Origin: Actinomycetota bacterium
Lineage (GTDB): Bacteria; Actinomycetota; Actinomycetes; Streptosporangiales; Streptosporangiaceae
Direction: 5' to 3'
DNA: 5,741 bases
Assembly (NCBI GenBank): GCA_003161205.1
Contig: PMOU01000190.1
Location: 36,581-42,321 of the forward strand
Below the pieces are notes generated by a model. The model ran no database searches and was not told the DNA's origin. It saw only the letters and a list, made by a program, of their open reading frames with translations. Position 1 is the stretch's first letter. Every line of letters begins with the position of its first letter. Below, one piece after another: positions 1 through 4,737 of the stretch. The translations under genes were made by a program, and so were the position numbers.

Positions 1-389
1 GCGGTCACCGGCGGGCTGTCGTATTTGACGTAATCCGCCAGAGTCTTGAAGCCCAGGAGGACGTCGGCCTCCCGGCCGTTGCTGCCCGGCACGTTGATTT
101 CCTGCAGGATCCCGCCGAAGGTGAGGATCTTCACGCTCATGCCCTGGGTGTTGCTGAGGGTGTACCGGTACACCGCGGTTTCCTTGCCGGTGTACGGCTC
201 GATGGTCGAGCCGAAGTACTGCTTGCTGATGGACAGGCCGCCGCCATACCCGGCCCGGGAGTGATGGGTGGTGGTCGCCGCCGAGGCCTGGGTGGCCGCG
301 AGGGATCCGCCGACGGCGATCGCCACCATGGCTGCCAGCCCCAGGATGGCCGGGCCGCGAAGACGCCGCTGTCTTCCGATTTCGCGCAT
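1..389 (-). CDS. galM: Secreted aldose 1-epimerase (galactose mutarotase), N-terminal part
   Basis: This is the first 129 codons of a gene that runs off the left edge. The family interconverts alpha and beta anomers of aldoses such as galactose, glucose or xylose. The start ATG (387-389) has an SD-like AAGGAG (complement of 396-401) six bases upstream. Residues 1-37 form an export signal: a basic stretch RQRRLR, a hydrophobic stretch GPAILGLAAMVAIAVGG, then an A-S-A cleavage site. The RR pair lacks the usual Ser/Thr before it, so Sec is likelier than Tat. After a short linker, the mutarotase N-terminal strands appear around residues 75-120: YTLSNTQGMSVKILTFGG, then ILQEINVPGSNGREADVLLGF, ending TLADYV. 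The catalytic His and Glu would lie beyond the window. The exported form suggests work on sugars released outside the cell. A lac-operator-like site lies 34 bases upstream. Family call is firm; substrate is unknown. Confidence 0.9.
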   Translation of the reverse strand, partial: MREIGRQRRLRGPAILGLAAMVAIAVGGSLAATQASAATTTHHSRAGYGGGLSISKQYFGSTIEPYTGKETAVYRYTLSNTQGMSVKILTFGGILQEINVPGSNGREADVLLGFKTLADYVKYDSPPVT

Positions 390-422
390 GCCGTGCTCCT
401 TTCAGTGAATGTTCCAAGGAGA

Positions 423-438
423 TTGTGAGCGTTAACAA
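423..438 (-). promoter_or_regulatory. Putative LacI-family operator upstream of galM
   Basis: The sequence TTGTGAGCGTTAACAA is an imperfect palindrome around a central CG: 12 of 16 positions match its own reverse complement. It resembles the E. coli lac operator core TTGTGAGCGGATAACAA with one base fewer. A central CG and flanking TGTGAGCG/TTAACA half-sites are typical of LacI-family repressor sites. It lies 34 bases upstream of the galM start, where a repressor could block transcription. No LacI-family gene is in the window, and I saw no convincing -35/-10 pair next to it. Confidence 0.55.
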
Positions 439-527
439 GCGCCAAGTCACGCCTTATCACGCAAAAATGCCGCGGATCCCGGAGCGGTAAGACTTGCATA
501 ATGTTCGGTCCCGTCGGCTTCGCCGGA

Positions 528-549
528 CCGCCGGGTTCGCCCGGGGCGG
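528..549 (+). other. GC-rich hairpin with UUCG loop in the galM/thioesterase intergenic region
   Basis: CCGCC-GGG at 528-535 pairs with CCC (540-542) and GGCGG (545-549) around a TTCG tetraloop, with a two-base GG bulge. It lies about 100 bases upstream of the thioesterase start, so it could be a 5' leader structure. In DNA this GC-rich, such hairpins also occur by chance. No riboswitch class was recognised, and the rest of 439-637 shows nothing else convincing. Confidence 0.25.
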
Positions 550-637
550 GGCGGAGGCAACCGAGCTGGGCTTTCGCCTGCGCCCGTTGCTGTCCGCCGG
601 CGCGCTCGTGGGAACCTTGACCCGAGCTAACCGACGC

Positions 638-642
638 GGAGG
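638..642 (+). promoter_or_regulatory. Ribosome binding site deciding the thioesterase start
   Basis: GGAGG at 638-642 is five bases before the ATG at 648. An alternative GTG at 642 overlaps the last base of this SD sequence and would leave it no SD of its own. The ATG at 648 is therefore the preferred start. Confidence 0.7.
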
Positions 643-647
643 TGCGG

Positions 648-1187
648 ATGGACCAGGAGACCCTGGACAAGATAATGGCGCTGACGATCGTCGAGGGCAC
701 GCTCCCCGTCACCATGGGCATCACGATCGTGTCGGCCTCCGCGACGGAGGTCGTGGCGACGATGCCGGTGGCCGGCAACAGCCAGCCGTACGGCCTGCTG
801 CACGGCGGCGCCTCCTGCGTCCTCGCCGAGACCATCGCATCGCTGGGCGCGGCCCTGCACGCCGGCCCGGGCCGGATCGCGGTCGGCATCGAGATCAGCG
901 CGACGCACCATCGCGGGGTCCGCGACGGACAGGTGACCGGGGTGGCCAGGCTGGCGCATGGCGGCCAGACGCTGGCCACCTACGACATCGTCATCTCCGA
1001 CGCCGCCGGCCGCCGGGTGTGCACATCCCGGCTAACCTGCCTGATGAGGGACAATGTGCCCGGTGCCGCGGAGAACAGCGTCCCGCCCGCAATTAACCCC
1101 GCAATTAACAGAGAGTTATCGGCTCATACTCACGCGAGCGGGACCCGTCACTTTGCACCACGAGGCGACAGGTCGCTAACGTGGTAA
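648..1187 (+). CDS. PaaI/4HBT-type hotdog acyl-CoA thioesterase
   Basis: A 179-residue protein that would hydrolyse an acyl- or aroyl-CoA thioester. The hotdog domain covers about residues 15-134. The segment with Q46, H52-G53-G54 and E61 (QPYGLLHGG then ASCVLAE) has the Gln-x5-His-Gly-x7-Glu spacing of Arthrobacter-type 4-hydroxybenzoyl-CoA thioesterase and E. coli EntH/YdiI. The Gln and Gly would polarise the thioester carbonyl and E61 would be the catalytic carboxylate. The later strands GVRDGQVTGVARLAHGG, LATYDIVISD and RVCTSRLTCL are typical of the fold. Family members usually end soon after this last strand. Here about 45 more residues follow, including a doubled NPAI encoded by a 12-nt tandem repeat. 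The gene is divergent from galM and convergent with pdtaR. A role in menaquinone synthesis (DHNA-CoA) or aromatic catabolism is possible, but nothing nearby decides it. Confidence 0.88.
   Translation: MDQETLDKIMALTIVEGTLPVTMGITIVSASATEVVATMPVAGNSQPYGLLHGGASCVLAETIASLGAALHAGPGRIAVGIEISATHHRGVRDGQVTGVARLAHGGQTLATYDIVISDAAGRRVCTSRLTCLMRDNVPGAAENSVPPAINPAINRELSAHTHASGTRHFAPRGDRSLTW
1086..1109 (+). repeat. 12-nt perfect tandem repeat, two copies
   Basis: CCCGCAATTAAC occurs at 1086-1097 and again at 1098-1109 without a break. It lies inside the C-terminal tail of the thioesterase and keeps the frame, giving a repeated Asn-Pro-Ala-Ile. The unit is AT-richer than the surrounding coding DNA. Confidence 0.9.
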
Positions 1188-1212
1188 CAGCAGGCCCGGG
1201 GGGTCCAAGTAG

Positions 1213-1242
1213 AAAACGTGTCGGCCGGGGAAGGCAGACACG
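1213..1242 (-). terminator. Intrinsic terminator of pdtaR
   Basis: Read on the minus strand, CGTGTCTGCC (complement of 1233-1242) pairs with GGCCGACACG (complement of 1217-1226) around a six-base loop TTCCCC. Nine of ten pairs form, with one T-C mismatch. It is followed at once by TTTT (complement of 1213-1216). It sits about 50 bases after the pdtaR stop and 25 bases after the converging thioesterase stop. On the plus strand the same hairpin lacks a T run, so it mainly serves pdtaR. Confidence 0.75.
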
Positions 1243-1292
1243 GCACCAACGGCCCTCCGGGTTCCTGCTGTCAGGGCTCAGGCCTGCACCGA

Positions 1293-1898
1293 TCAGGGCT
1301 GCGGGGTCTCGGCGGGCACGCGCATGCTGCCCTCGATCACCGCTTCGGCGACCTTGCGCATGGTCATCCGGCGATCCATCGACGTCTTCTGGATCCAGCG
1401 GAAGGCGTCGGGTTCGCTCAGCCCGTGCTCGGACTGGAGCAGGCCCTTGGCCCGGTCGAGCAGCTTGCGGACCTCGAGACGCTCACGCAGCGTGCCGATC
1501 TCGGCGTCGAGCGCGCGGATCTCGGCGAAACGGCTGACCGCCATCTCGATGGCAGGCACCAGGTCGGCCTTGGTGAACGGCTTGACCAGGTAGGCCATCG
1601 CGCCCGCGTCGCGAGCCCGCTCCACCAGCTCGCGCTGGGAGAAGGCGGTCAGGATGACGACCGGCGCGATCCGCTCCGCGGCGATCCGCTCCGCGGCGGA
1701 GATCCCGTCCAGGACCGGCATCTTGATATCGAGGATGGCCAGGTCCGGGCGCAGCGTCGTGACATGCTCAACGGCCGACTCCCCGTCGCCGGCCTCGGCG
1801 ACAACCGAGTAGCCTTCTTCTTCTAGCATTTCCTTGAGGTCGAGGCGGATCAGTGCTTCGTCCTCAGCGATAACGACACGCAGTGGGTTCTGGCTCAC
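1293..1898 (-). CDS. pdtaR: PdtaR-type response regulator, receiver + ANTAR RNA-binding domain
   Basis: A 201-residue two-component regulator. In mycobacteria PdtaR (Rv1626) is phosphorylated by the kinase PdtaS and binds RNA through its ANTAR domain to modulate transcription termination or translation. The receiver domain spans residues 6-122, with acidic pocket E12-D13, phosphoacceptor D57 in LAILDIKMP, T84 and K106 in YLVKPF. A coiled linker (128-143, LDAEIGTLRERLE) leads into the ANTAR three-helix domain (about 140-190), with the hallmarks RAKGLLQ, AFRWIQK and MDRR. The sequence follows Rv1626 nearly throughout, including the stretch AFSQRELVERARDAGAMAYL. The GTG at 1896-1898 was chosen because homology begins just after it. 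A longer reading to 1961 adds an unconserved segment reaching almost to the tRNA. No SD is visible before the GTG. It is divergent from the tRNA, and no kinase gene is in the window. Confidence 0.93.
   Translation of the reverse strand: MSQNPLRVVIAEDEALIRLDLKEMLEEEGYSVVAEAGDGESAVEHVTTLRPDLAILDIKMPVLDGISAAERIAAERIAPVVILTAFSQRELVERARDAGAMAYLVKPFTKADLVPAIEMAVSRFAEIRALDAEIGTLRERLEVRKLLDRAKGLLQSEHGLSEPDAFRWIQKTSMDRRMTMRKVAEAVIEGSMRVPAETPQP
1666..1695 (-). repeat. 15-nt perfect tandem repeat inside pdtaR
   Basis: GCGATCCGCTCCGCG at 1666-1680 is repeated exactly at 1681-1695. In the protein it gives AERIA-AERIA, residues 69-78 of the receiver. Compared with my recollection of Rv1626, the protein has the same length here, so this is not an extra insertion in the fold. 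Confidence 0.9.
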
Positions 1899-1905
1899 GC
1901 AGAAG

Positions 1906-1933
1906 AGCCTACCGTTAGCAGGTAGATTGTCTT
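1906..1933 (-). promoter_or_regulatory. pdtaR: Possible pdtaR promoter with a small inverted repeat
   Basis: On the minus strand AAGACA (complement of 1928-1933) and TAGGCT (complement of 1906-1911) lie 16 bases apart. They match the usual -35/-10 only partly (4/6 and a TANNNT form). Transcription would start almost at the GTG codon, which fits the missing SD and suggests a leaderless message. CTACC (1909-1913) and GGTAG (1921-1925) form an inverted repeat between the two boxes that could be an operator or chance. Confidence 0.3.
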
Positions 1934-1967
1934 TCGGGTGGCTCCCCGCTGGGGGCCGCACCAGCTA

Positions 1968-2041
1968 GCCCCGGTATGCCAATTGGTAGAGCACGCGGCC
2001 TCAAAAACCGTGCAGTGTGGGTTCGAGTCCCACCCGGGGTA
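1968..2041 (+). tRNA. tRNA-Leu-like, anticodon CAA, with short variable loop
   Basis: The acceptor stem is GCCCCGG (1968-1974) with CCGGGGT (2034-2040), seven pairs with a G-U at the end and discriminator A at 2041. The T arm is perfect: GTGGG, loop TTCGAGT, CCCAC (2017-2033). The D arm TGC(C)...(A)GCA has three pairs and a C-A mismatch, and keeps GG in the loop. The anticodon arm has loop CTCAAAA (2000-2006), anticodon CAA at 2002-2004. Its stem has a G-U first pair and a C-A mismatch next to the loop. The variable loop is five bases (GCAGT, 2012-2016), whereas bacterial tRNA-Leu normally has a long arm. The CCA end is not encoded (ACCG follows). It is transcribed away from pdtaR and converges on the PP2C operon. 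It could be a functional minor isoacceptor or a decaying tRNA. Confidence 0.8.
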
Positions 2042-2066
2042 CCGATGACCAGGGCGTTTGTGACGG

Positions 2067-2882
2067 TCAGCCCGTTTCAGGGCCGTGGTAGGGGATCAGG
2101 ACCGCGGTGATGTTGTCGGCTCCCCCCGCGTCCACCGCGAACTTCACCATGTCCACGGCGGCGCCGAGCGGGTCCTCAAGCGCCTTGGGCAGTGCGAGCG
2201 CGGCGAGGTCCGCCGCTTCCGGCAGGTAGTTCCACAGGCCGTCGGAACACACCAGCAGGGCCCCGGGCCCGGGCGGCGTGTACCGCTCGACGTGCGGGTC
2301 GAGGTCAGGGCCGTCCGGATGGTCCCCGCCCAGCCAGCGGGTCAGCACGTGCGCGTGCGGCGAGGCCAGCGCCGCGGCCTGGTCGGCCAGGCCGGCCGCG
2401 ACCATTCCCCCGGCCACCGAGTCGTCCTGGGTGAGCTGGCGGGACTGCGGCTCCGGCTGAGCCAGCCAGTAGCCGCGGCTGTCCCCGAGCCAGCACAACG
2501 TCACCTCATAGCCGCTGGCCACGACGGAGACGAAGGTGGTGGCCGGGGTGTCGCCCGTGGGCCCGGCCAGGGCCGCGATCGCCTCGCGCGCGGCCGTCAC
2601 CCCGGCCCGCGACGCCTCGTCCAGATCGCCCCCCGCCTGCACCGCGGCCACCAGCACCGGCAGCGCGGCCTGCACGGCCGCCAGGGACGCCTCATCCGGC
2701 CGGGCCGAGGAGGAGACGCCATCGCAGACCACGGCGACCACCATGGGCCCGGTCGGTGACTGCTCCGCGGCCAGGGCCATCGCGTCCTCGTTGCGGTGAT
2801 GGCGAAGGCCCCGGTCGCTGACGCCGGCCGCGGGACCCAGATCGACCTCGGAATGGTCGCGCGACGACGGGCTGTTGATCAT
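2067..2882 (-). CDS. PP2C-type Ser/Thr protein phosphatase without zinc ribbon
   Basis: A 271-residue cytosolic metal-dependent phosphatase that would remove phosphate from Ser/Thr of target proteins. The whole PP2C catalytic domain is present. Motif R27-x3-N31-E32-D33 comes first, then D54-G55, then G133-D134-S135-R136, then LTQDDS near 150-155. C212-S213-D214-G215 and D256-N257 complete it. These supply the acidic residues that hold the metal ions. There is no membrane segment or added domain, and the protein ends about ten residues after the last strand. It is the last gene of the operon, starting 24 bases after the FHA stop. That gap holds two copies of a 12-nt unit and no strong SD, only GTAGG. 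The protein is a paralog of the phosphatase two genes upstream: from RDHxExDLG onward about half the residues match by eye. It lacks that protein's N-terminal zinc ribbon. Confidence 0.93.
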   Translation of the reverse strand: MINSPSSRDHSEVDLGPAAGVSDRGLRHHRNEDAMALAAEQSPTGPMVVAVVCDGVSSSARPDEASLAAVQAALPVLVAAVQAGGDLDEASRAGVTAAREAIAALAGPTGDTPATTFVSVVASGYEVTLCWLGDSRGYWLAQPEPQSRQLTQDDSVAGGMVAAGLADQAAALASPHAHVLTRWLGGDHPDGPDLDPHVERYTPPGPGALLVCSDGLWNYLPEAADLAALALPKALEDPLGAAVDMVKFAVDAGGADNITAVLIPYHGPETG

Positions 2883-2906
2883 GTGCCTACGTTAGTGCCT
2901 ACGTAT
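2883..2906 (-). repeat. 12-nt direct repeat filling the FHA/PP2C gap
   Basis: GTGCCTACGTTA (2883-2894) and GTGCCTACGTAT (2895-2906) share their first ten bases. The two units make up the entire gap between the FHA stop and the phosphatase start. On the coding strand each unit carries GTAGG, so the only SD-like element of the downstream gene is present twice, the nearer copy very close to the ATG. Confidence 0.88.
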
Positions 2907-3518
2907 TCATCTCGGCGCGCGGTAATCACCTAGGTGATCGTCCCGGTGCACGGTGATCGCGGTCCAGGCGCCCAGATTGATGCGGTCGCCGTCCTGCAGA
3001 CGGACCTGATCTCCGATGGCGATCACGGTCCCGTTGACGAGCGTGCCATTAGCCGACCCCGGATCCAGCACGGCCCAGCTGGCGTTCGGCACCGCGATCA
3101 GGACCGCGTGCAGCCGACTGATCCCCGGGTCGGCCGGCGGCCCGGACAGGTCGATCTCCGGCGCGATGCCGCGTGACCAGCTGCGCCGCCCGATCCTCAT
3201 CTGGTGGCCGACCAGGTGGAACCGCCGCTCGGCGCCGCGGCCGGGGAACGCTACCGCGGCGCCCTGCGGCCCGGTGACCTGCTGCACCTGGTCGTAGTAG
3301 GCACGGTCCGCGACCACCACCGCGGTCCAGGTGGTCTGGGAGTAAGGAAACGAGGACGGGGGCGTGGAGGGGACGAACGGGCCAGGTGAGAAGGCGGGCA
3401 CGGCCGGGGCCCCGAAGGTGGTCTGGAAGGACGGCACCGGGCGGCCGCCCATGCGCAGGCCGCAGACAGCGCAGAAGTCATCGCTGGCCGACTCGTGGCC
3501 ACCGGGACATACCGCCAT
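2907..3518 (-). CDS. FHA-domain protein with N-terminal zinc ribbon
   Basis: A 203-residue phosphothreonine-binding adaptor. Residues 4-19 (C4, H8, C16, C19 in CPGGH...CAVC) look like a small zinc-binding ribbon. A Pro/Ser/Phe-rich linker follows (about 24-63), with two QTT-aromatic motifs at 32-35 and 61-64. A conserved lead-in (WTAVVVADRAYYDQV, from 64) precedes the FHA domain (about 107-190). The FHA phosphopeptide-binding residues are present: G110-R111, S134-R135-L136-H137, and N157-G158-T159 with N162-G163. The ATG at 3516-3518 is chosen because GGAGG (complement of 3528-3532) lies just upstream and the zinc ribbon starts at once. An earlier start at 3575 would overlap the preceding gene and lacks this SD. 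The gene lies 37 bases after one PP2C gene and 24 bases before another, so it should be co-made with two phosphatases. The kinase that would write its ligand is not in the window. Confidence 0.9.
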   Translation of the reverse strand: MAVCPGGHESASDDFCAVCGLRMGGRPVPSFQTTFGAPAVPAFSPGPFVPSTPPSSFPYSQTTWTAVVVADRAYYDQVQQVTGPQGAAVAFPGRGAERRFHLVGHQMRIGRRSWSRGIAPEIDLSGPPADPGISRLHAVLIAVPNASWAVLDPGSANGTLVNGTVIAIGDQVRLQDGDRINLGAWTAITVHRDDHLGDYRAPR

Positions 3519-3534
3519 CGCCTGGCTCCTCCCT

Positions 3535-3554
3535 CCCGTCGCGTCCCGTCGCGT
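3535..3554 (-). repeat. 10-nt perfect tandem repeat in the PP2C/FHA gap
   Basis: CCCGTCGCGT at 3535-3544 is repeated at 3545-3554, between the upstream phosphatase stop (3556) and the FHA SD sequence. It is the second gap in this operon occupied by a tandem duplication. Confidence 0.88.
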
Positions 3555-3555
3555 G

Positions 3556-4515
3556 TCAGGCGTTCGAGCCGGCATCCTGCTCGGTAACCGCCGCAGGCTC
3601 AGCCAACGGCGAATCGGCCAGCGGGAAAGGCACCAGCACGGCCGTGATGTTGTCCATGCCGCCGGCCTCCAGCGCGAAGGTCAGCAGCGTGCTGGCCGCG
3701 CCGAGCGGGTCGGTCAACGCGGCCGGGAGCGCGAGCTTGGCCAGGCCGGCGGCGTCGGGCTGGTAGTTCCACAGCCCGTCGGAGCAGATCAGCACGACAC
3801 CGGGTCCTGGCGGCTCGAACCGCACGACATGCGCCTGCGGCTCGACGACGTCCGCGCCGAGCCACCGGGTGATCACATGCGCCTGCGGCGACGCCATGGC
3901 GTCTTCCTCGGACAGGCCGCCGCGGGCGACCAGCTCCTCGGCGAGTGAGTCGTCGGTGGTCAGGCGCCGGGCGCCGGAATCCTCCGCGAGCCAGTACGCC
4001 CGGCTGTCACCGAGCCAGCACACGGTCACCGCATCGCCGCTGATGGTCGCCGAGATATAGGTGGCCGACGGCGCCTGCGCCGACGAGCCCAGGCTGGCCA
4101 GGGCCAGGTGAGCCTGGCCCACCGCGGCCAGCGACGCGTCGCTGGGATCATCACCGCGCCGCACCGACGTCAGCAGCATCCGCACCGCTGCCTGCGTCCC
4201 GGCCAGCGACGCCTCGTCGGACCGGGGCGAGGTGGACACCCCGTCGCAGACCACGGCCACCGCGACCGGGCCGGCCTCAGTCTCGGCCGTCGCGAGCGCC
4301 ATCGCGTCCTCGTTGCGCTGATGCCGCAGGCCGCGATCGGTAATTCCGGCGAGCCACCCAAGGTCGAGTTCGACATGATCGCGGCCCGACGGTACCTGGC
4401 GACCGCACGATTCGCAGTAGCCGTCCGCGCTGACGGCACCCGGCGTGGCCGCCGGGTCGAGGGAGCAGACCGGGCACTGGGCCGCGGCCACGCCGTCGAG
4501 GGGCTCGGCCGTCAT
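3556..4515 (-). CDS. PP2C-type Ser/Thr protein phosphatase with N-terminal zinc ribbon
   Basis: A 319-residue phosphatase and the first gene of the PP2C-FHA-PP2C operon. Residues 14-37 carry CPVC and CESC, a four-cysteine zinc ribbon. The PP2C domain runs from about residue 47 to 297. Its motifs in order are R64-x3-N68-E69-D70, D91-G92, G169-D170-S171-R172, LTTDDS, C245-S246-D247... read here as CSDG at 244-247, and D288-N289. All metal-binding acids appear present. A short Ala/Pro-rich tail ends the protein. Loop residues after D91-G92 are VSTS rather than the common MGG, as in its paralog. The ATG at 4513-4515 has no clear SD; a GTG at codon 9 has none either. Its ATG overlaps the stop of a 77-codon reading frame as ATGA, a pattern often seen in translational coupling. 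It lies about 320 bases after gltD on the same strand. Confidence 0.93.
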   Translation of the reverse strand: MTAEPLDGVAAAQCPVCSLDPAATPGAVSADGYCESCGRQVPSGRDHVELDLGWLAGITDRGLRHQRNEDAMALATAETEAGPVAVAVVCDGVSTSPRSDEASLAGTQAAVRMLLTSVRRGDDPSDASLAAVGQAHLALASLGSSAQAPSATYISATISGDAVTVCWLGDSRAYWLAEDSGARRLTTDDSLAEELVARGGLSEEDAMASPQAHVITRWLGADVVEPQAHVVRFEPPGPGVVLICSDGLWNYQPDAAGLAKLALPAALTDPLGAASTLLTFALEAGGMDNITAVLVPFPLADSPLAEPAAVTEQDAGSNA

Positions 4516-4563
4516 CGCCGGGTCCCGGGCGCTACGCCGTGCATCCCGGTAGGCCCGGCACCC

Positions 4564-4653
4564 GCAGTACTCCCGGTCACCGTGATACTCCTGGTCCCTG
4601 TGGTGTGCCCGGTCACTGTGATACTCCCGGTAACCGTGGCAATCATTGCTGAC
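4564..4653 (-). repeat. 18-nt degenerate tandem repeat array
   Basis: Four clear units begin at 4564, 4582, 4600 and 4618, with a decayed fifth at 4636. The typical unit is GTGATACTCCCGGTCACC. The stretch 4575-4591 and the stretch 4611-4627 differ at one base of 17, so a 36-nt double unit may be the older duplication. At unit junctions TCAC-N-GTGA palindromes occur at 4577-4585 and 4613-4621. In one minus frame the unit reads as a Ser-Ile-Thr-Val-Thr-Gly hexapeptide; in the phosphatase frame it reads as Glu-Tyr-His-x-Asp-Arg. It may be a minisatellite, a regulator-binding array, or both. Confidence 0.8.
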
Positions 4654-4705
4654 CCGCCATTCCCGCTCCCCGTCGTCGGATCTGACGAACCATGACGCTC
4701 TCTAT

Positions 4706-4737
4706 TTTGCCCGTAATTCTGCACCGCATTGGGCAAA
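4706..4737. repeat. 7-bp inverted repeat in AT-richer patch
   Basis: TTTGCCC (4706-4712) and GGGCAAA (4731-4737) are perfect inverted copies 18 bases apart, in the most AT-rich part of the gap upstream of the phosphatase operon. It could be an operator or part of a promoter. I found no -35/-10 pair with correct spacing. Confidence 0.4.

Noticed and set aside
497..502. CATAAT as a -10 box for the thioesterase
   Set aside because: No -35-like hexamer occurs at a suitable distance upstream.
137..979. 280-codon minus-strand frame antisense to the thioesterase
   Set aside because: Its composition is that expected opposite a GC-rich gene. It overlaps both galM and the thioesterase, which have clear families.
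1666..1695. Tandem repeat as an insertion in the PdtaR receiver
   Set aside because: The protein keeps the length of the mycobacterial homolog through this stretch, so no residues seem to have been added.
1899..1961. Longer pdtaR start at 1961
   Set aside because: The added residues are Pro/Gly-rich and lack family similarity, and the start lies only 7 bases from the tRNA. The GTG at 1898 fits the homolog length.
1899..2066. ANTAR-target RNA motif (paired hairpins) near pdtaR
   Set aside because: I found no pair of stem-loops with the required six-base loops; the tRNA explains most of the structure here.
2046..2069. TGACC/GGTCA inverted repeat as terminator of the PP2C operon or tRNA
   Set aside because: Only five pairs around a 14-base loop, overlapping the phosphatase stop, with no T run.
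3519..3575. Longer FHA start at 3575
   Set aside because: It overlaps the previous gene and has no SD, while the ATG at 3518 has a strong SD and begins right at the zinc ribbon.
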